Shown: piece by piece, positions 6,849 through 15,543 of the stretch
Layout: each line of letters starts with the position of its first letter
How positions within the stretch are numbered: the first letter of the stretch is position 1
Assembly: GCA_903837135.1 (NCBI GenBank)
Contig: CAILTK010000036.1
Location: 1 to 60,336, forward strand
DNA: 60,336 nucleotides
Direction of reading: 5' to 3'
From: an uncultured Caulobacterales bacterium
GTDB taxonomy: Bacteria > Pseudomonadota > Alphaproteobacteria > Caulobacterales > Caulobacteraceae
Made by a program: the position numbers and the translations under genes
Notes under the pieces: model-generated
Database searches by the model: none
What the model was told of the DNA's origin: nothing
The model's input: the letters and a program-made list of their open reading frames with translations, nothing else

Positions 6849-9110
6849 ATGGCCAAGCTGGCCCGTCGCCTGTTGGCGACCTCAGCGACGATCACCGTCT
6901 TGGGCGCCGCCCTGGGCGTCGCTCACACTGCACGGGCGCAGACGGCTCAGGCCGCCGGCGCCGCTCCGGCGGCGCAGGCGTCGCCTGCCGAAGTGGTCGT
7001 CACCGCGCAGAAGCGCAGCGAGAGACTGCAGGACGTGCCGATCTCCATGGAGGTGATCTCGGCCAAGAAGCTCGACGATTTTCACGCGACCGACTTCAAG
7101 TCGATCATGAACTACACGCCGAACGTCTTCGTGGAGAGCACGGCGGGCGATGACGTGATCTACATCCGCGGGTTCGGCTCGCCGCCGGCCAACTTCGCTT
7201 TCGACCAGTCGGTCAGCCTTTACTTGGACGGCGTCTACGCCGGCCGCTCGCGCCAGGCCCAGGCGCCCTTCTTCGATACCCAGCGGGTGGAGGTGCTACG
7301 CGGGCCGCAGGGCGCTCTGTTCGGCAAGAATACGCCCGCGGGCGCGGTCAGCATCATCTCGGCCGGTCCGACCGCGACCTTCCAAGGCTCCCTCGAGGGC
7401 AGCTACAGCTTCGACCTGCACGGCTATGACATCAACGGCTTCGTCTCCGGTCCGCTGACCAAGGACATCTCCGCTCGACTGGCCTTCCGCGCCGTGGATC
7501 AGGATGGCTGGATCAAGAATACCTACAACGGCAAGAACGAGCCGGGCGACACCGAGGATCTCGTGCGCCTGACCGTCCGCTACGCCCCCGGCTCCAACTT
7601 CGACTATACGGTCAAGGCCGAATACAGCCACCGCAACACGTCGGGCGGCTTGAACGTCTCCGGCCCGCTCAACCAGCCGCAGGATCCGGTCGACTACCGA
7701 TATCTGGACCGGACCTCTCCGTTCGGCCCCGAGGGCCAGAAGACCGACGCCACCCTGCTGTCGGGCACCGGCAACCTGAAGCTCGGGGACTTCACCCTGA
7801 CTTCGGTCACTGGCTACTCAGGCTATCACTCCAATATCATCAACGGCTTTGACCAGAACATCCCCGGCGGCGGCGTCACCTACAACTCCGTCTACAACAG
7901 CTTTCCGGAACACTTCCGCCAGATCTCCCAGGAAGTTCGCCTGCTGTCGCCTGTCGGGCGCAAGCTCGAATATGTGATCGGCGGATATTATGACAACGCC
8001 TACTATCGGCTCGACCAGCTGCAGGGCTTCAACCTGCCGGCGTTCTTCTACAAGGGCGACGAGGAGACCAACTTCCGCCAGAGGTCCCAGACTCTGTCCG
8101 GGTTCGGACAGGCCACCTACCACGTCCTCGACAATCTGCGGCTGATCGGCAGCGTTCGCTACACCCAGACCGACAAGCGCGCCTTCTTCACGGGCGAACT
8201 GCTTGACGGCCCCTACCCGCTGCAGGCCCTGACCAACGCCGTCGGCAAGATCAGCGAGGGCAATACCGACCCATCGGTCACCCTCCAGTACGACCTGACC
8301 AAGCAGCTCATGGTCTACGCCACCTACGGCCGCGGCTCCAAGTCGGGCGGCTTCGTCAGCAACACCTTCGGCACGGTCAATTCGACCTTCACCTTCCAGC
8401 CGGAGAAGTCCGAAAACTACGAAATCGGCGTCAAGTCGACCCTGCTTGACGGTAGGCTGGTGCTGGATGGCGCCCTCTACGACACCAAGTTCAAGGACCT
8501 GCAGGTATCGGTCTTCAGCCCGAGCACCCAGAGCTACCTGACCGGCAACGCGGCCAGCGCCAGCTCCAAGGGCGTGGAGCTGACGGCCGCCTGGTACCCC
8601 CTGCCGAACCTCGATTTCACCGCCTCGGCCGCCTACCAGGACGTGACCTACGACAACTATCCCGGAGCCGCCTGCCTCGACACCGAGAGCCTGGCCCGGT
8701 GCAATCCCAACTCGGCGGCCAGCATCCAGGCCAACAATATCAAGGGCGCAGTCCTGCCCTACACCTCCAAGTTTTCCGGCAGCTTCTCGGCTCACTATCG
8801 ATACGACCTGCCGGGCGACTATCGGATCGACAGCACCGTCAACGTCGCCGGACGATCGAAGTATTTCGACTCCGATAACGAGGACCCGCTGTTCGGCCTG
8901 CAGAAGGGCTACGCCAAGGTGGACCTGCGCGTGCAGTTCGCCCCGGTCGACCAGCGCTGGCACGTGGCCCTGGTGGGCAAGAACCTGACCAATGAGCTGA
9001 CCACCGGCAGCGCCTTCGATCTGCCGGTGCCGATCACCGGCGTGGCGCGCGCCATCCTTTACGTCGAACAGAGCCGCAACGTCTCGATCGAAGCCGGACT
9101 GAAGTTCTGA
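6849..9110 (+). CDS. TonB-dependent outer-membrane receptor
   Basis: The 753-residue protein starts with a signal peptide ending near AHTARAQT. A TonB-box/plug start follows (EVVVTAQKRSERLQDVPIS, about residues 48 to 66), then plug motifs LDGVYAGRSRQAQAPFFD and RVEVLRGPQGALFGKNTPAG, and a 22-strand-type barrel ending in Phe (EAGLKF). It belongs to the large group of alphaproteobacterial receptors that import sugars, aromatics or other nutrients with energy from TonB-ExbBD. It carries no recognisable siderophore-specific feature. Position at the head of the rightward genes and behind two operator-like palindromes suggests substrate-induced uptake of the compound degraded by this cluster. GGGGGAAGTC precedes the ATG. 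Confidence 0.93.
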   Translation: MAKLARRLLATSATITVLGAALGVAHTARAQTAQAAGAAPAAQASPAEVVVTAQKRSERLQDVPISMEVISAKKLDDFHATDFKSIMNYTPNVFVESTAGDDVIYIRGFGSPPANFAFDQSVSLYLDGVYAGRSRQAQAPFFDTQRVEVLRGPQGALFGKNTPAGAVSIISAGPTATFQGSLEGSYSFDLHGYDINGFVSGPLTKDISARLAFRAVDQDGWIKNTYNGKNEPGDTEDLVRLTVRYAPGSNFDYTVKAEYSHRNTSGGLNVSGPLNQPQDPVDYRYLDRTSPFGPEGQKTDATLLSGTGNLKLGDFTLTSVTGYSGYHSNIINGFDQNIPGGGVTYNSVYNSFPEHFRQISQEVRLLSPVGRKLEYVIGGYYDNAYYRLDQLQGFNLPAFFYKGDEETNFRQRSQTLSGFGQATYHVLDNLRLIGSVRYTQTDKRAFFTGELLDGPYPLQALTNAVGKISEGNTDPSVTLQYDLTKQLMVYATYGRGSKSGGFVSNTFGTVNSTFTFQPEKSENYEIGVKSTLLDGRLVLDGALYDTKFKDLQVSVFSPSTQSYLTGNAASASSKGVELTAAWYPLPNLDFTASAAYQDVTYDNYPGAACLDTESLARCNPNSAASIQANNIKGAVLPYTSKFSGSFSAHYRYDLPGDYRIDSTVNVAGRSKYFDSDNEDPLFGLQKGYAKVDLRVQFAPVDQRWHVALVGKNLTNELTTGSAFDLPVPITGVARAILYVEQSRNVSIEAGLKF

Positions 9111-9129
9111 GCCGGGCATGGAGGGCGCG

Positions 9130-9621
9130 ATGAGCCGGTTGTCGCCTGCCGACGCGGCCGCAGCCCGGGACGTGGTGATCGCCTACGCCAACGCCCTGGA
9201 CGCGCGTGACTGGGCGGGGTTCGAGGCGCTGTTCGAACCGATGGTGGAGATCGACTACCGGTCGCTGGGGACAACCCACGGGGTCTTTTCGGCGCGCGAC
9301 TGGGCCGAACGCTGCCGGGTGCTGGGCGCCTTCGCCGCGACCCATCACAAGGTGACGAACTTCACCGTCGCCCGCGAAGGCGCGGACGGCGCGGTCGTGG
9401 GCGCCTACGTCGACGCCGCCCACTTCATCGAGGCCGAAGGCCGAAGGCTCGACGCCTATGTCCTGGGGATCTACCGCCATCGCCTGACGCGCCGCGACGA
9501 GGGCTGGCGCATCGCCGGGTGCGCGCTGACCGTCTCCGGCTATCCCGGCGGGCGCGAGCGGTTCGACGCCGCCTTCGCCGCCGCGCGGGCGGCCTTCGGC
9601 GGCTCGGAGCCGCGATCATGA
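9130..9621 (+). CDS. NTF2/SnoaL-like protein (long form)
   Basis: A 163-residue protein of the nuclear-transport-factor-2/SnoaL fold. The pattern AARDVVIAYANALDARDWAGFEALF at the N-terminus and the TTHGVFSARDWAERCR and ATHHKVTNFTV segments are characteristic of the group of about 150 to 165 residues found with ring-modifying dehydrogenases. Such proteins can be dehydratases, isomerases or cyclases. Buried Asp and His residues needed for acid-base chemistry (RDWAGF, THHKV) are present. I chose the ATG at 9130, preceded by GGAGGG; an ATG at 9118 is possible. Its stop overlaps the next start by four bases, coupling it to a glutathione transferase. Confidence 0.75.
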   Translation: MSRLSPADAAAARDVVIAYANALDARDWAGFEALFEPMVEIDYRSLGTTHGVFSARDWAERCRVLGAFAATHHKVTNFTVAREGADGAVVGAYVDAAHFIEAEGRRLDAYVLGIYRHRLTRRDEGWRIAGCALTVSGYPGGRERFDAAFAAARAAFGGSEPRS

Positions 9622-10331
9622 TCGACGTCCACTTCGTGCCGACGCCGAACGGGCACAAGGTCAGCATCATGCTGGCCGAACTCGACCTGCCGCACCGGCT
9701 GATCGGCTATGACATGCTCGGGGGCGCCCACCTGACGCCGGAGTTCCGGCGCATCAACCCCAACGCCAAGTTGCCGGCCATCGTCGACCCTGAGCCGATC
9801 GGCGGCGGCGCCCCGTTCGCGGTGTTCGAGTCCGGCGCCATCCTGCTCTATCTGTCGGAGAAGACCGGCGGGGCGCTGATGCCGCGCGATCCACGCCGGC
9901 GGTCGATGGCCCAGCAATGGCTGATGTGGCAGATGGCCGGTTTCGGCCCCATGCACGGCCAGGCGCATCATTTCGTCCGCTATGCGCCCGAGGGCCAGAC
10001 CTACCCCGTAACCCGCTACATGAACGAGGCGCGCCGGCTGCTGGGGGTGCTCGATCGCCGCCTCGCCGAGGCCGAGTATCTGGCCGAGGACTATTCGCTC
10101 GCCGACATCGCCGTCTGGCCGTGGGCCAGGGCGGCCCGGGTGATCGACATCGACCTGGCCGATTATCCGCACGCCGAACGCTGGTTCGACGCCATCGCCG
10201 CGCGGCCGGCGGTGGAGCGCGGCACGGGCGTCAGGAACGCGCCCAACCTCGCCAGCGCCCGCCCGGTTCTGACGGCCGAGCAATGGTCCAACCTGTTCGG
10301 AGACAACATGCTGAGGAGCGGCGAGCGGTAG
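9618..10331 (+). CDS. glutathione S-transferase, Nu class (YfcG-like)
   Basis: A 237-residue thioredoxin-fold transferase. Thr9 and Asn11 in FVPTPNGHK are the glutathione-binding residues typical of YfcG/Nu-class enzymes, and FESGAILLYLSEKTG is the gamma-glutamyl-binding SNAIL-type motif. The helical domain carries LAEDYSLADIAVWPWARA, the conserved Asp capping motif. YfcG enzymes have disulfide-bond reductase activity, and Nu-class relatives in sphingomonads remove glutathione from lignin-derived conjugates. It is coupled to the upstream SnoaL-like gene by ATGA. It is one of three paralogues in the island; the tail (EQWSNLFGDNMLR) is shared with the copy at 15544. Confidence 0.88.
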   Translation: MIDVHFVPTPNGHKVSIMLAELDLPHRLIGYDMLGGAHLTPEFRRINPNAKLPAIVDPEPIGGGAPFAVFESGAILLYLSEKTGGALMPRDPRRRSMAQQWLMWQMAGFGPMHGQAHHFVRYAPEGQTYPVTRYMNEARRLLGVLDRRLAEAEYLAEDYSLADIAVWPWARAARVIDIDLADYPHAERWFDAIAARPAVERGTGVRNAPNLASARPVLTAEQWSNLFGDNMLRSGER

Positions 10332-10353
10332 GCGGCGACAGCGACGGCGCGCC

Positions 10354-11127
10354 TCACGCGTCGTGTCCCCACGCGTGCTCGATGCGGCCATCGACGTTGC
10401 GCACCGCCACCCAGTCGCCGCCGGCCAGGCTGTCGTCCTCGATCAGCCGGATCACCGCCTCGGCGATGTCCTCGGGCCGGCATTTGGCGTAGCCGGACAG
10501 GATCGGCCCCATCCAGTCCGCCGAGCGGCCGCCCGCGCCGGTCTTATGCAGGATCGGAGTGTCGGTCAGCCCCGGCAGCACGCCGGCGACACGCACGTTC
10601 AGGCTGTCCTTCAGACCGGCGCAGCAGCGGTTGAACATCAACAGGCCGGTCTTGCTGGCGGCGTAGAGGGCGTCGCTGAAGCCCTGGGCCAGGGCGACGG
10701 TGGAGATGGTGTTGACGATCACCCCGCCGCCCCGCGCCTGCATGGCCTTGGCGGCGAGCTCGGTCGCCACGATCGGCGCCATCAGGTTGGTGGCGATCAC
10801 AAAATTGATCTTCGCCACGCCGGCGTCGGGAAACTGCGGTTCGCCGCTCACCACCCCGGCGTTGTTGAACAGGATGTCGTAGCCGCCGTCCCGCCCGGCT
10901 TCGGCCAAGCAGGCCGCGAGGGCGGCCATGTCGCTGAGGTCCGCCCGCATGGCCCGGCCGACCGCGCCCGCCGCCTCCACGAGACGGACGGTCTCCGCCA
11001 TGCCCCCCGCGTCGAGGTCGATCACCAGCACCTTGGCCGCGCCCCGGGCCGCCAGGGCCAGCGCCGCCGCCCGGCCGATGCCCGCCGCTCCGCCGGTGAC
11101 CAGCGCGGTCCTGCCTCGGATGTCCAT
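10354..11127 (-). CDS. short-chain dehydrogenase/reductase
   Basis: A 257-residue classical SDR: cofactor motif TGGAAGIG near residue 11, VIDLDAGG after beta-2 (an acidic residue favouring NAD), NNAG, and the catalytic YAASK. It would oxidise an alcohol or reduce a ketone in the cytoplasm. The start at 11127 is preceded by GGAGGATCACC; a longer frame upstream is not supported. It points left, converging on the glutathione-transferase gene with only 22 bases between stops, and is divergent from the MFS gene, sharing the 148-base region that contains the palindromes at 11199 and 11222. Confidence 0.85.
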   Translation of the reverse strand: MDIRGRTALVTGGAAGIGRAAALALAARGAAKVLVIDLDAGGMAETVRLVEAAGAVGRAMRADLSDMAALAACLAEAGRDGGYDILFNNAGVVSGEPQFPDAGVAKINFVIATNLMAPIVATELAAKAMQARGGGVIVNTISTVALAQGFSDALYAASKTGLLMFNRCCAGLKDSLNVRVAGVLPGLTDTPILHKTGAGGRSADWMGPILSGYAKCRPEDIAEAVIRLIEDDSLAGGDWVAVRNVDGRIEHAWGHDA

Positions 11128-11198
11128 GGTGATCCTCCGTCCTCGCGGCCGGACCGTTGGAGCGCCGGCCACGAACGGTGCGCCGCACCGTGCAGATT

Positions 11199-11213
11199 GT
11201 AAATCTCATTGAC
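11199..11213. promoter_or_regulatory. operator-like site GTAAATCTCATTGAC
   Basis: Third copy of the GTMAANNNNNWTGAC pattern, with one imperfect arm position. It lies between the divergent SDR and MFS genes, and its right arm forms the -35 of the MFS promoter, as in the VOC copy. Confidence 0.45.
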
Positions 11214-11236
11214 AGAATAACTTAGTCCTCTACGCT
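11209..11236 (+). promoter_or_regulatory. candidate promoter of the MFS operon with near-operator
   Basis: TTGACA at 11209, a 16-base spacer and TACGCT at 11231 precede the MFS start by about 40 bases. TTAGTCCTCTAC at 11222 to 11233, one mismatch from TTAGNNNNCTAA, lies in the spacer and -10, the same placement as in the receptor promoter. Confidence 0.35.
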
Positions 11237-11275
11237 TTTTGGCAAGGCGAGACATATCGCCGTCAGGGAGCGACG

Positions 11276-12616
11276 ATGACCGAGGCCGCGCCGGTTGAAG
11301 AGCGCCTGGGCGCCGCCTTCCCGCCCGCCGCCGCCGCGGGGCGGTCGGGGCGGCGGATCGCCCTCGTCCTGCTGACCGCCATCGGCACGATCAACTTCAT
11401 CGACCGGCAGATCCTGTCCGTACTGATCGAGCCCATGCGGGCGGACCTGCACTTCAGCGATACCCAGTTCGGGTTTCTGACCGGCTTGAGCTTCGCCCTC
11501 TTCTACGCCGCCCTCGGCGTGCCGGTGGCCATGCTCGCCGACCGCACCCACCGGATCCGCTTGATCGCCGCGGCCTGCTTCGTCTGGAGCCTGTTCTCCG
11601 GCGCCTGCGGCTTCGCCGGCAGCTTCTGGCAGCTGGCCCTCGCCCGCTTCGGGGTCGGTGTCGGCGAAGCCGGCGGCACGGCGCCCTCGCTGTCGGTGCT
11701 GGCCGACCTGTATCCGCCGCGGCAGCGCGCGGCGGTCACCGGCCTGTTCACCGCCAACGGCCCGCTCGGGGTGTTCCTGGCCGCCTCGGCCGGGGGGTTC
11801 GTGGCCGGCCGGCTGGGATGGCGCGGCGCCTTCCTGTGCATTTCGGCCCTGGGCATGATCGCCACGCCGCTGCTGCTCATGGCCGTGCGCGAGCCGCGGC
11901 GCGGAGCCATGGAGGCGGCCGCGGCGCTCCGCGTCCAGCCCGGCCCGGCGTCGGCCGCGCTCGGACGCACCGCAGGCCTGTTCGTGCGGCGCCGCACCCT
12001 CAGCCTGCTGCTCGCGGCCAGCGGTCTGTCGGCCTTCGTCAGCTACGGCATGCTGAACTGGATACCGGCCTATCTGATGCGCGAGCAGCATATGCCGCTC
12101 GCCGCCATCGCCCACTGGTTCGGCCCGGCGGCGGGACTCAGCATGGGCCTCGGCATCTGGGGCGGCGGGGCCCTGGTCAACCTGGCCGCCCGGCGCAGCG
12201 AGCGGGCCTACGCCCTGATCCCCGGCCTGGCCATGCTGGTCGCGGGGCCGAGCTTCGCCCTGAGCCTGATGGCCCCGTCCTGGCCGGTCTCGCTGCTGCT
12301 GATGCTGCTGCCGATGATGTGCGTCACCGTCTATGTGGCGCCCGCGCTGGCGGTGGTGCAGAATCTGGCCCCGGTCTCGGCCCGCGCCACGGCCATGGCC
12401 CTGCTCCTGCTCGCCTTCAACATCGTCGGCCTCGGTGGCGGTCCGCTCGGCATCGGCATGCTCAGCGACGCCCTGCGCCACGCCCATGTGGCGCGCAGCC
12501 TGCAGGGATCGCTGGTCTGGCTCGCGCCCCTGTCGATCGTCGCCGCGCTGATCTACTACGGCGTCTCGCGCACCATCGTCGCCGACGCCGCCCTGTCCCG
12601 ATCGGAGCACGGCTGA
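11276..12616 (+). CDS. MFS transporter (spinster-like)
   Basis: A 446-residue integral inner-membrane protein with about 12 hydrophobic segments. INFIDRQILSVLIEPMRADL in helix 1, the MFS signature ADRTHRIRLIA between helices 2 and 3, and ARFGVGVGEAGGTAPSLSVLADLYPPRQRA in helices 4 and 5 are typical of the spinster-like group often found in aromatic or steroid catabolic clusters. It probably imports the substrate from the periplasm after the TonB receptor, or exports an intermediate. GGGAGCGACG precedes the ATG. The stop overlaps the next SDR start (ATGA), beginning a rightward operon of at least six genes to 16263. Confidence 0.87.
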   Translation: MTEAAPVEERLGAAFPPAAAAGRSGRRIALVLLTAIGTINFIDRQILSVLIEPMRADLHFSDTQFGFLTGLSFALFYAALGVPVAMLADRTHRIRLIAAACFVWSLFSGACGFAGSFWQLALARFGVGVGEAGGTAPSLSVLADLYPPRQRAAVTGLFTANGPLGVFLAASAGGFVAGRLGWRGAFLCISALGMIATPLLLMAVREPRRGAMEAAAALRVQPGPASAALGRTAGLFVRRRTLSLLLAASGLSAFVSYGMLNWIPAYLMREQHMPLAAIAHWFGPAAGLSMGLGIWGGGALVNLAARRSERAYALIPGLAMLVAGPSFALSLMAPSWPVSLLLMLLPMMCVTVYVAPALAVVQNLAPVSARATAMALLLLAFNIVGLGGGPLGIGMLSDALRHAHVARSLQGSLVWLAPLSIVAALIYYGVSRTIVADAALSRSEHG

Positions 12617-13509
12617 TGCAGGACCTCAACGGCAAGACGGCTTTCATCTCCGGCGGCGGCAGCGGCATCGGCCTGGCCGCCGCCAGGGCCCTCGCCGCGG
12701 AGGGCGCGCGCCTGATCCTGGCCGACATCGACCAGGGCCGGGCGGAGGCGGCGGCGCGGGAGATCGCGGCGCTCGGCGCGGACGCCCTGCCGCTGCAGCT
12801 CGACGTCGCCGAAGAAGGCGAATGGGCCAAGGCGCGCGCCGCCGCCGACGCCTTTGGCGAGGTCCGCATCCTGTTCAGCAACGCGGGGGTCGGCGGCGGC
12901 GCCGGCAGGTTCGAGGTCTACGACCCGGAAGTCTGGCGCTGGAACTATGCGGTGAACGCCCACGCCCACCTCTACGCCTGCCGCACCTTCCTCGGCGAAA
13001 TGAAGGCTTCGGGCGAGCCGGCGCACCTGGTGATCACCGCCTCGATGGTCGGCATCGTGCCGCCGCCGATCTCGATCGCCTACATCTCCTCCAAGTTCGC
13101 GACCATGGGCATAGCGCTCGGCCTGCGCAACGAGCTGCGGGACACCGGCGTCGGCGTATCGGTGCTTTGCCCGGGGATGTCGGCCACCCGGATCGTCCGC
13201 ACCACCCGCGAGCTGCGCCCCGGCGCCCAGGAGCAGGGCGCCGCCGCCGAGACCTCCGCGGCGATGGACCAGGTGCTGGCCGGCGGCATGTCGCCGGACG
13301 CCATCGGCCGCCGCCTGGTCAAGGCCATCCGGGCGGACGAGTTCTATATCTTCACGCACCCGGAATGGAGACGCTTGGCCGAGGCGCAGGTCGCCGAGAT
13401 GCTCGCCGCCTTCGGCGAGTCCGCCGATCCCGGCTACGCCGGAGACGACATCGACAGCCTGCTCGCCGCCAACAACGCCCGGCGCATGAACGCCTCGGTG
13501 GCGCGCTGA
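12616..13509 (+). CDS. short-chain dehydrogenase, LigD/LigL-like
   Basis: A 297-residue SDR with GGGSGIG near residue 12, LADIDQGRAEA after beta-2, SNAGVGG, and catalytic Tyr and Lys in AYISSK. The C-terminal extension after GMSATRIVRTTRELRPG is longer than in classical SDRs and of the size seen in the C-alpha dehydrogenases LigD, LigL and LigN of lignin beta-aryl-ether breakdown, which oxidise a benzylic alcohol. That assignment is by length and architecture only; other SDRs of about 300 residues exist. It is translationally coupled to the MFS gene and lies in a run with glutathione transferases, the same company LigD keeps. Confidence 0.8.
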   Translation: MQDLNGKTAFISGGGSGIGLAAARALAAEGARLILADIDQGRAEAAAREIAALGADALPLQLDVAEEGEWAKARAAADAFGEVRILFSNAGVGGGAGRFEVYDPEVWRWNYAVNAHAHLYACRTFLGEMKASGEPAHLVITASMVGIVPPPISIAYISSKFATMGIALGLRNELRDTGVGVSVLCPGMSATRIVRTTRELRPGAQEQGAAAETSAAMDQVLAGGMSPDAIGRRLVKAIRADEFYIFTHPEWRRLAEAQVAEMLAAFGESADPGYAGDDIDSLLAANNARRMNASVAR

Positions 13510-13542
13510 CCCCTTCCTCACGACAGTCCAGGAGCCAAGCCC

Positions 13543-13932
13543 ATGTCCAGTCCCGACGAGATCAAGGCCCTCGCCCAACGGTTCTTCGACTGTGTCGAAG
13601 CCGGCGACATCGACGGCCTCGTCGACTGCTACGCGCCCGACGCCGAAATCTGGCATAACACCGACGAGCTGATCCAGGGGCCGCAGGACAACAGGAAGGT
13701 GCTCGCCGGCATGGTGACCCGCATCGTCGACCGGCTGTACGACGACCGGCGGGTGGAGATCTTCCCCGGCGGCTTCGTGCAGCAGCACGTGTTGCGCGGC
13801 ACGCGCGTGCAGGACGGCGTCCGCGTGCACCTGCCCGCCTGCGTCATCTGCGCGGTCGCGAATGGCAAGATCACCCGCCTCGACGAATACTTCGACTCCG
13901 CGCGGGTCGCCGACTTCCGCAAATACGCCTGA
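13543..13932 (+). CDS. NTF2/SnoaL-like protein (short form)
   Basis: A 129-residue SnoaL/ketosteroid-isomerase-like protein: ALAQRFFDCVEAGDIDGLVDCYAPDAEIWHNTDE is the usual first helix and strand, and QQHVLRGTR and LDEYFDSARV close the cone. It is shorter than the copy at 9130 and from a different branch. Possible roles are hydrolysis, isomerisation or dehydration of a small intermediate; no reaction can be named. CAGGAG precedes the ATG at suitable distance. It is the third gene of the MFS operon, 33 bases after the SDR. Confidence 0.8.
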   Translation: MSSPDEIKALAQRFFDCVEAGDIDGLVDCYAPDAEIWHNTDELIQGPQDNRKVLAGMVTRIVDRLYDDRRVEIFPGGFVQQHVLRGTRVQDGVRVHLPACVICAVANGKITRLDEYFDSARVADFRKYA

Positions 13933-13955
13933 CCCCTCAATCCGCGAGTTGTCCC

Positions 13956-14606
13956 ATGCCCGTCCTGCGCCAGGTTCCCCGCTCGGAAGTCACGGCCGAG
14001 ATCATCACCCGATACTATGACCGCCTGTTCGGCGAGGGGGTCGACCCGGTGGAGACGCCCGGCACGGCCACCGGCACCCCGGGCGACTGGTGGACGGTGT
14101 TCGCCCTCTCGCCCGACATCTTCCAGCACGCGGTGGACGGGTTCGCGGTCTACCGCCATCCGGACCGCAAGATCGACCCGGTGCTGCGCGAGCTCGGCCA
14201 GACCCGCGCCGGCTGGGTGAAGGGCAGCCAGTTCGTCTTCTCTCAGCACTGCAAATCCCTGCGCGGCCTCGGCGTCGCCGACGACAAGATCGCCGCCGTG
14301 CCGCATTGGCAGGTGTCCGACCTGTTCGACGATAAGGAGCGCGCGGTGCTGGCCTACGCCGACTGCCTGTCGCAGGCCGGCGGGCGGACGCCCAAGGCGG
14401 TGTTCGACGCGCTGAAGACCTTCTGGAGCGACGAGGAGATCTTCGAGTTCACCTACATCACCTGCCTCTACGACATGCATGCGGTGATCACCCGCGCCCT
14501 GCGCATGGAGTTCGACAATCGCGAAGAGCCGATCGTCGAAGTCGCCGCGCCGGCGTCCTTCAAGGCCGCCGACTTCCTCGGCGGCGCCCGTCCGCCCCAG
14601 CGCTGA
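13956..14606 (+). CDS. carboxymuconolactone-decarboxylase-like protein
   Basis: A 216-residue protein of the CMD/AhpD fold. The signature region is LGQTRAGWVKGSQFVFSQHCKSLRGLGV, followed by WQVSDLFDDKERAVLAYADCLSQ, the conserved second helix pair. In AhpD-type proteins this site is CxxC; here the first Cys is Ser (SQHC), so thiol-disulfide chemistry of the AhpD kind is unlikely, and a decarboxylase-like or unknown role is more probable. The family includes gamma-carboxymuconolactone decarboxylase of the beta-ketoadipate pathway. No strong ribosome site is seen; the gap from the previous gene is 23 bases. Confidence 0.8.
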   Translation: MPVLRQVPRSEVTAEIITRYYDRLFGEGVDPVETPGTATGTPGDWWTVFALSPDIFQHAVDGFAVYRHPDRKIDPVLRELGQTRAGWVKGSQFVFSQHCKSLRGLGVADDKIAAVPHWQVSDLFDDKERAVLAYADCLSQAGGRTPKAVFDALKTFWSDEEIFEFTYITCLYDMHAVITRALRMEFDNREEPIVEVAAPASFKAADFLGGARPPQR

Positions 14607-14614
14607 GGCCGAAG

Positions 14615-15535
14615 ATGGAAAATCTCAGCGTCGTCGCCGAAGGCCTGCAGTTCGCCGAAGGGCCGATCTGGATGGCCGATGGCTCGATCGTCCTGGTGGA
14701 GATCAAACGCCAGACCCTGTCGCGCGTCGCCCCGGACGGCGGCGTGACCGTGATCGCCGAACTCGGCGGGGGGCCGAACGGCGCCGCCATCGGCCCTGAC
14801 GGCGCCGTCTACGTCTGCAACAACGGCGGCTTCGAATGGTACGAGATCGAGGGCGCGCTGATCCCCGGCCACAAGCCGCACGACTATGCGGGCGGCTCGA
14901 TCCAGCGCGTCGACCTCGCCACCGGCGCGGTCGTCACCCTCTACACCGGCTGCGACGGCGCGCCCCTGCACGGGCCGAACGACCTGGTGTTCGACACCAT
15001 GGGCGGCTTCTGGTTCTCGGACCACGGCAAGTCCAGCGCGCTGGGCCGCGACCATGGCGCCCTCTATTACGCCAAGGCGGACGGCTCGCGGATCGTCAAG
15101 GTCCGGGGCGAGATGCTGGGACCGAACGGGGTCGGCCTGTCGCCGGACGGCGGAACGCTCTACGCCGCGGAGACGCCGACGGGACGTCTGTGGGCGTTCG
15201 AGATCGACGCGCCCGGCGTGCTCAAGCCGCCGCCCGCGCCCTGGCTGCACGGCCGGCTGCTCTGCACCCTGCCGGGATACCAGCTCCTGGACAGCCTGAA
15301 GGTGGAGGCGGGCGGCAAGGTCTGCGTCGGCACCCTGGTCGAAGGCGGGATCACCGTGTTCGATCCTGACAAGGAGGGCTGGAGCGACCTCGTGCGCTTC
15401 CCCGAACTCGCCATCACCAACCTCTGCTTCGGCGGGGCCGACCGGCGCGACGTCTGGGCCACGGCCTCCTCGAGCGGCCGGCTCTACCGCTGCCGCTGGC
15501 CCCGGCCAGGACTGAAGCTGGCCTACGGCGACTGA
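14615..15535 (+). CDS. SMP-30/gluconolactonase-family protein
   Basis: A 306-residue six-bladed beta-propeller of the SMP-30/gluconolactonase/LRE family. FAEGPIWMADGSIVLVEI supplies the metal-binding Glu, GGGPNGAAIGPDGAVYVCNNGG and HGPNDLVFDTMGGFWFSDHG supply Asn and Asp ligands, and LGPNGVGLSPDGGTLYAAET the later blade. Family enzymes hydrolyse lactones with a divalent metal. There is no signal peptide, so it acts in the cytoplasm. It follows the CMD-like gene by eight bases, an arrangement fitting a pathway with a lactone intermediate, although the identity of the lactone is an inference. Confidence 0.85.
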   Translation: MENLSVVAEGLQFAEGPIWMADGSIVLVEIKRQTLSRVAPDGGVTVIAELGGGPNGAAIGPDGAVYVCNNGGFEWYEIEGALIPGHKPHDYAGGSIQRVDLATGAVVTLYTGCDGAPLHGPNDLVFDTMGGFWFSDHGKSSALGRDHGALYYAKADGSRIVKVRGEMLGPNGVGLSPDGGTLYAAETPTGRLWAFEIDAPGVLKPPPAPWLHGRLLCTLPGYQLLDSLKVEAGGKVCVGTLVEGGITVFDPDKEGWSDLVRFPELAITNLCFGGADRRDVWATASSSGRLYRCRWPRPGLKLAYGD

Positions 15536-15543
15536 GACCGCGC

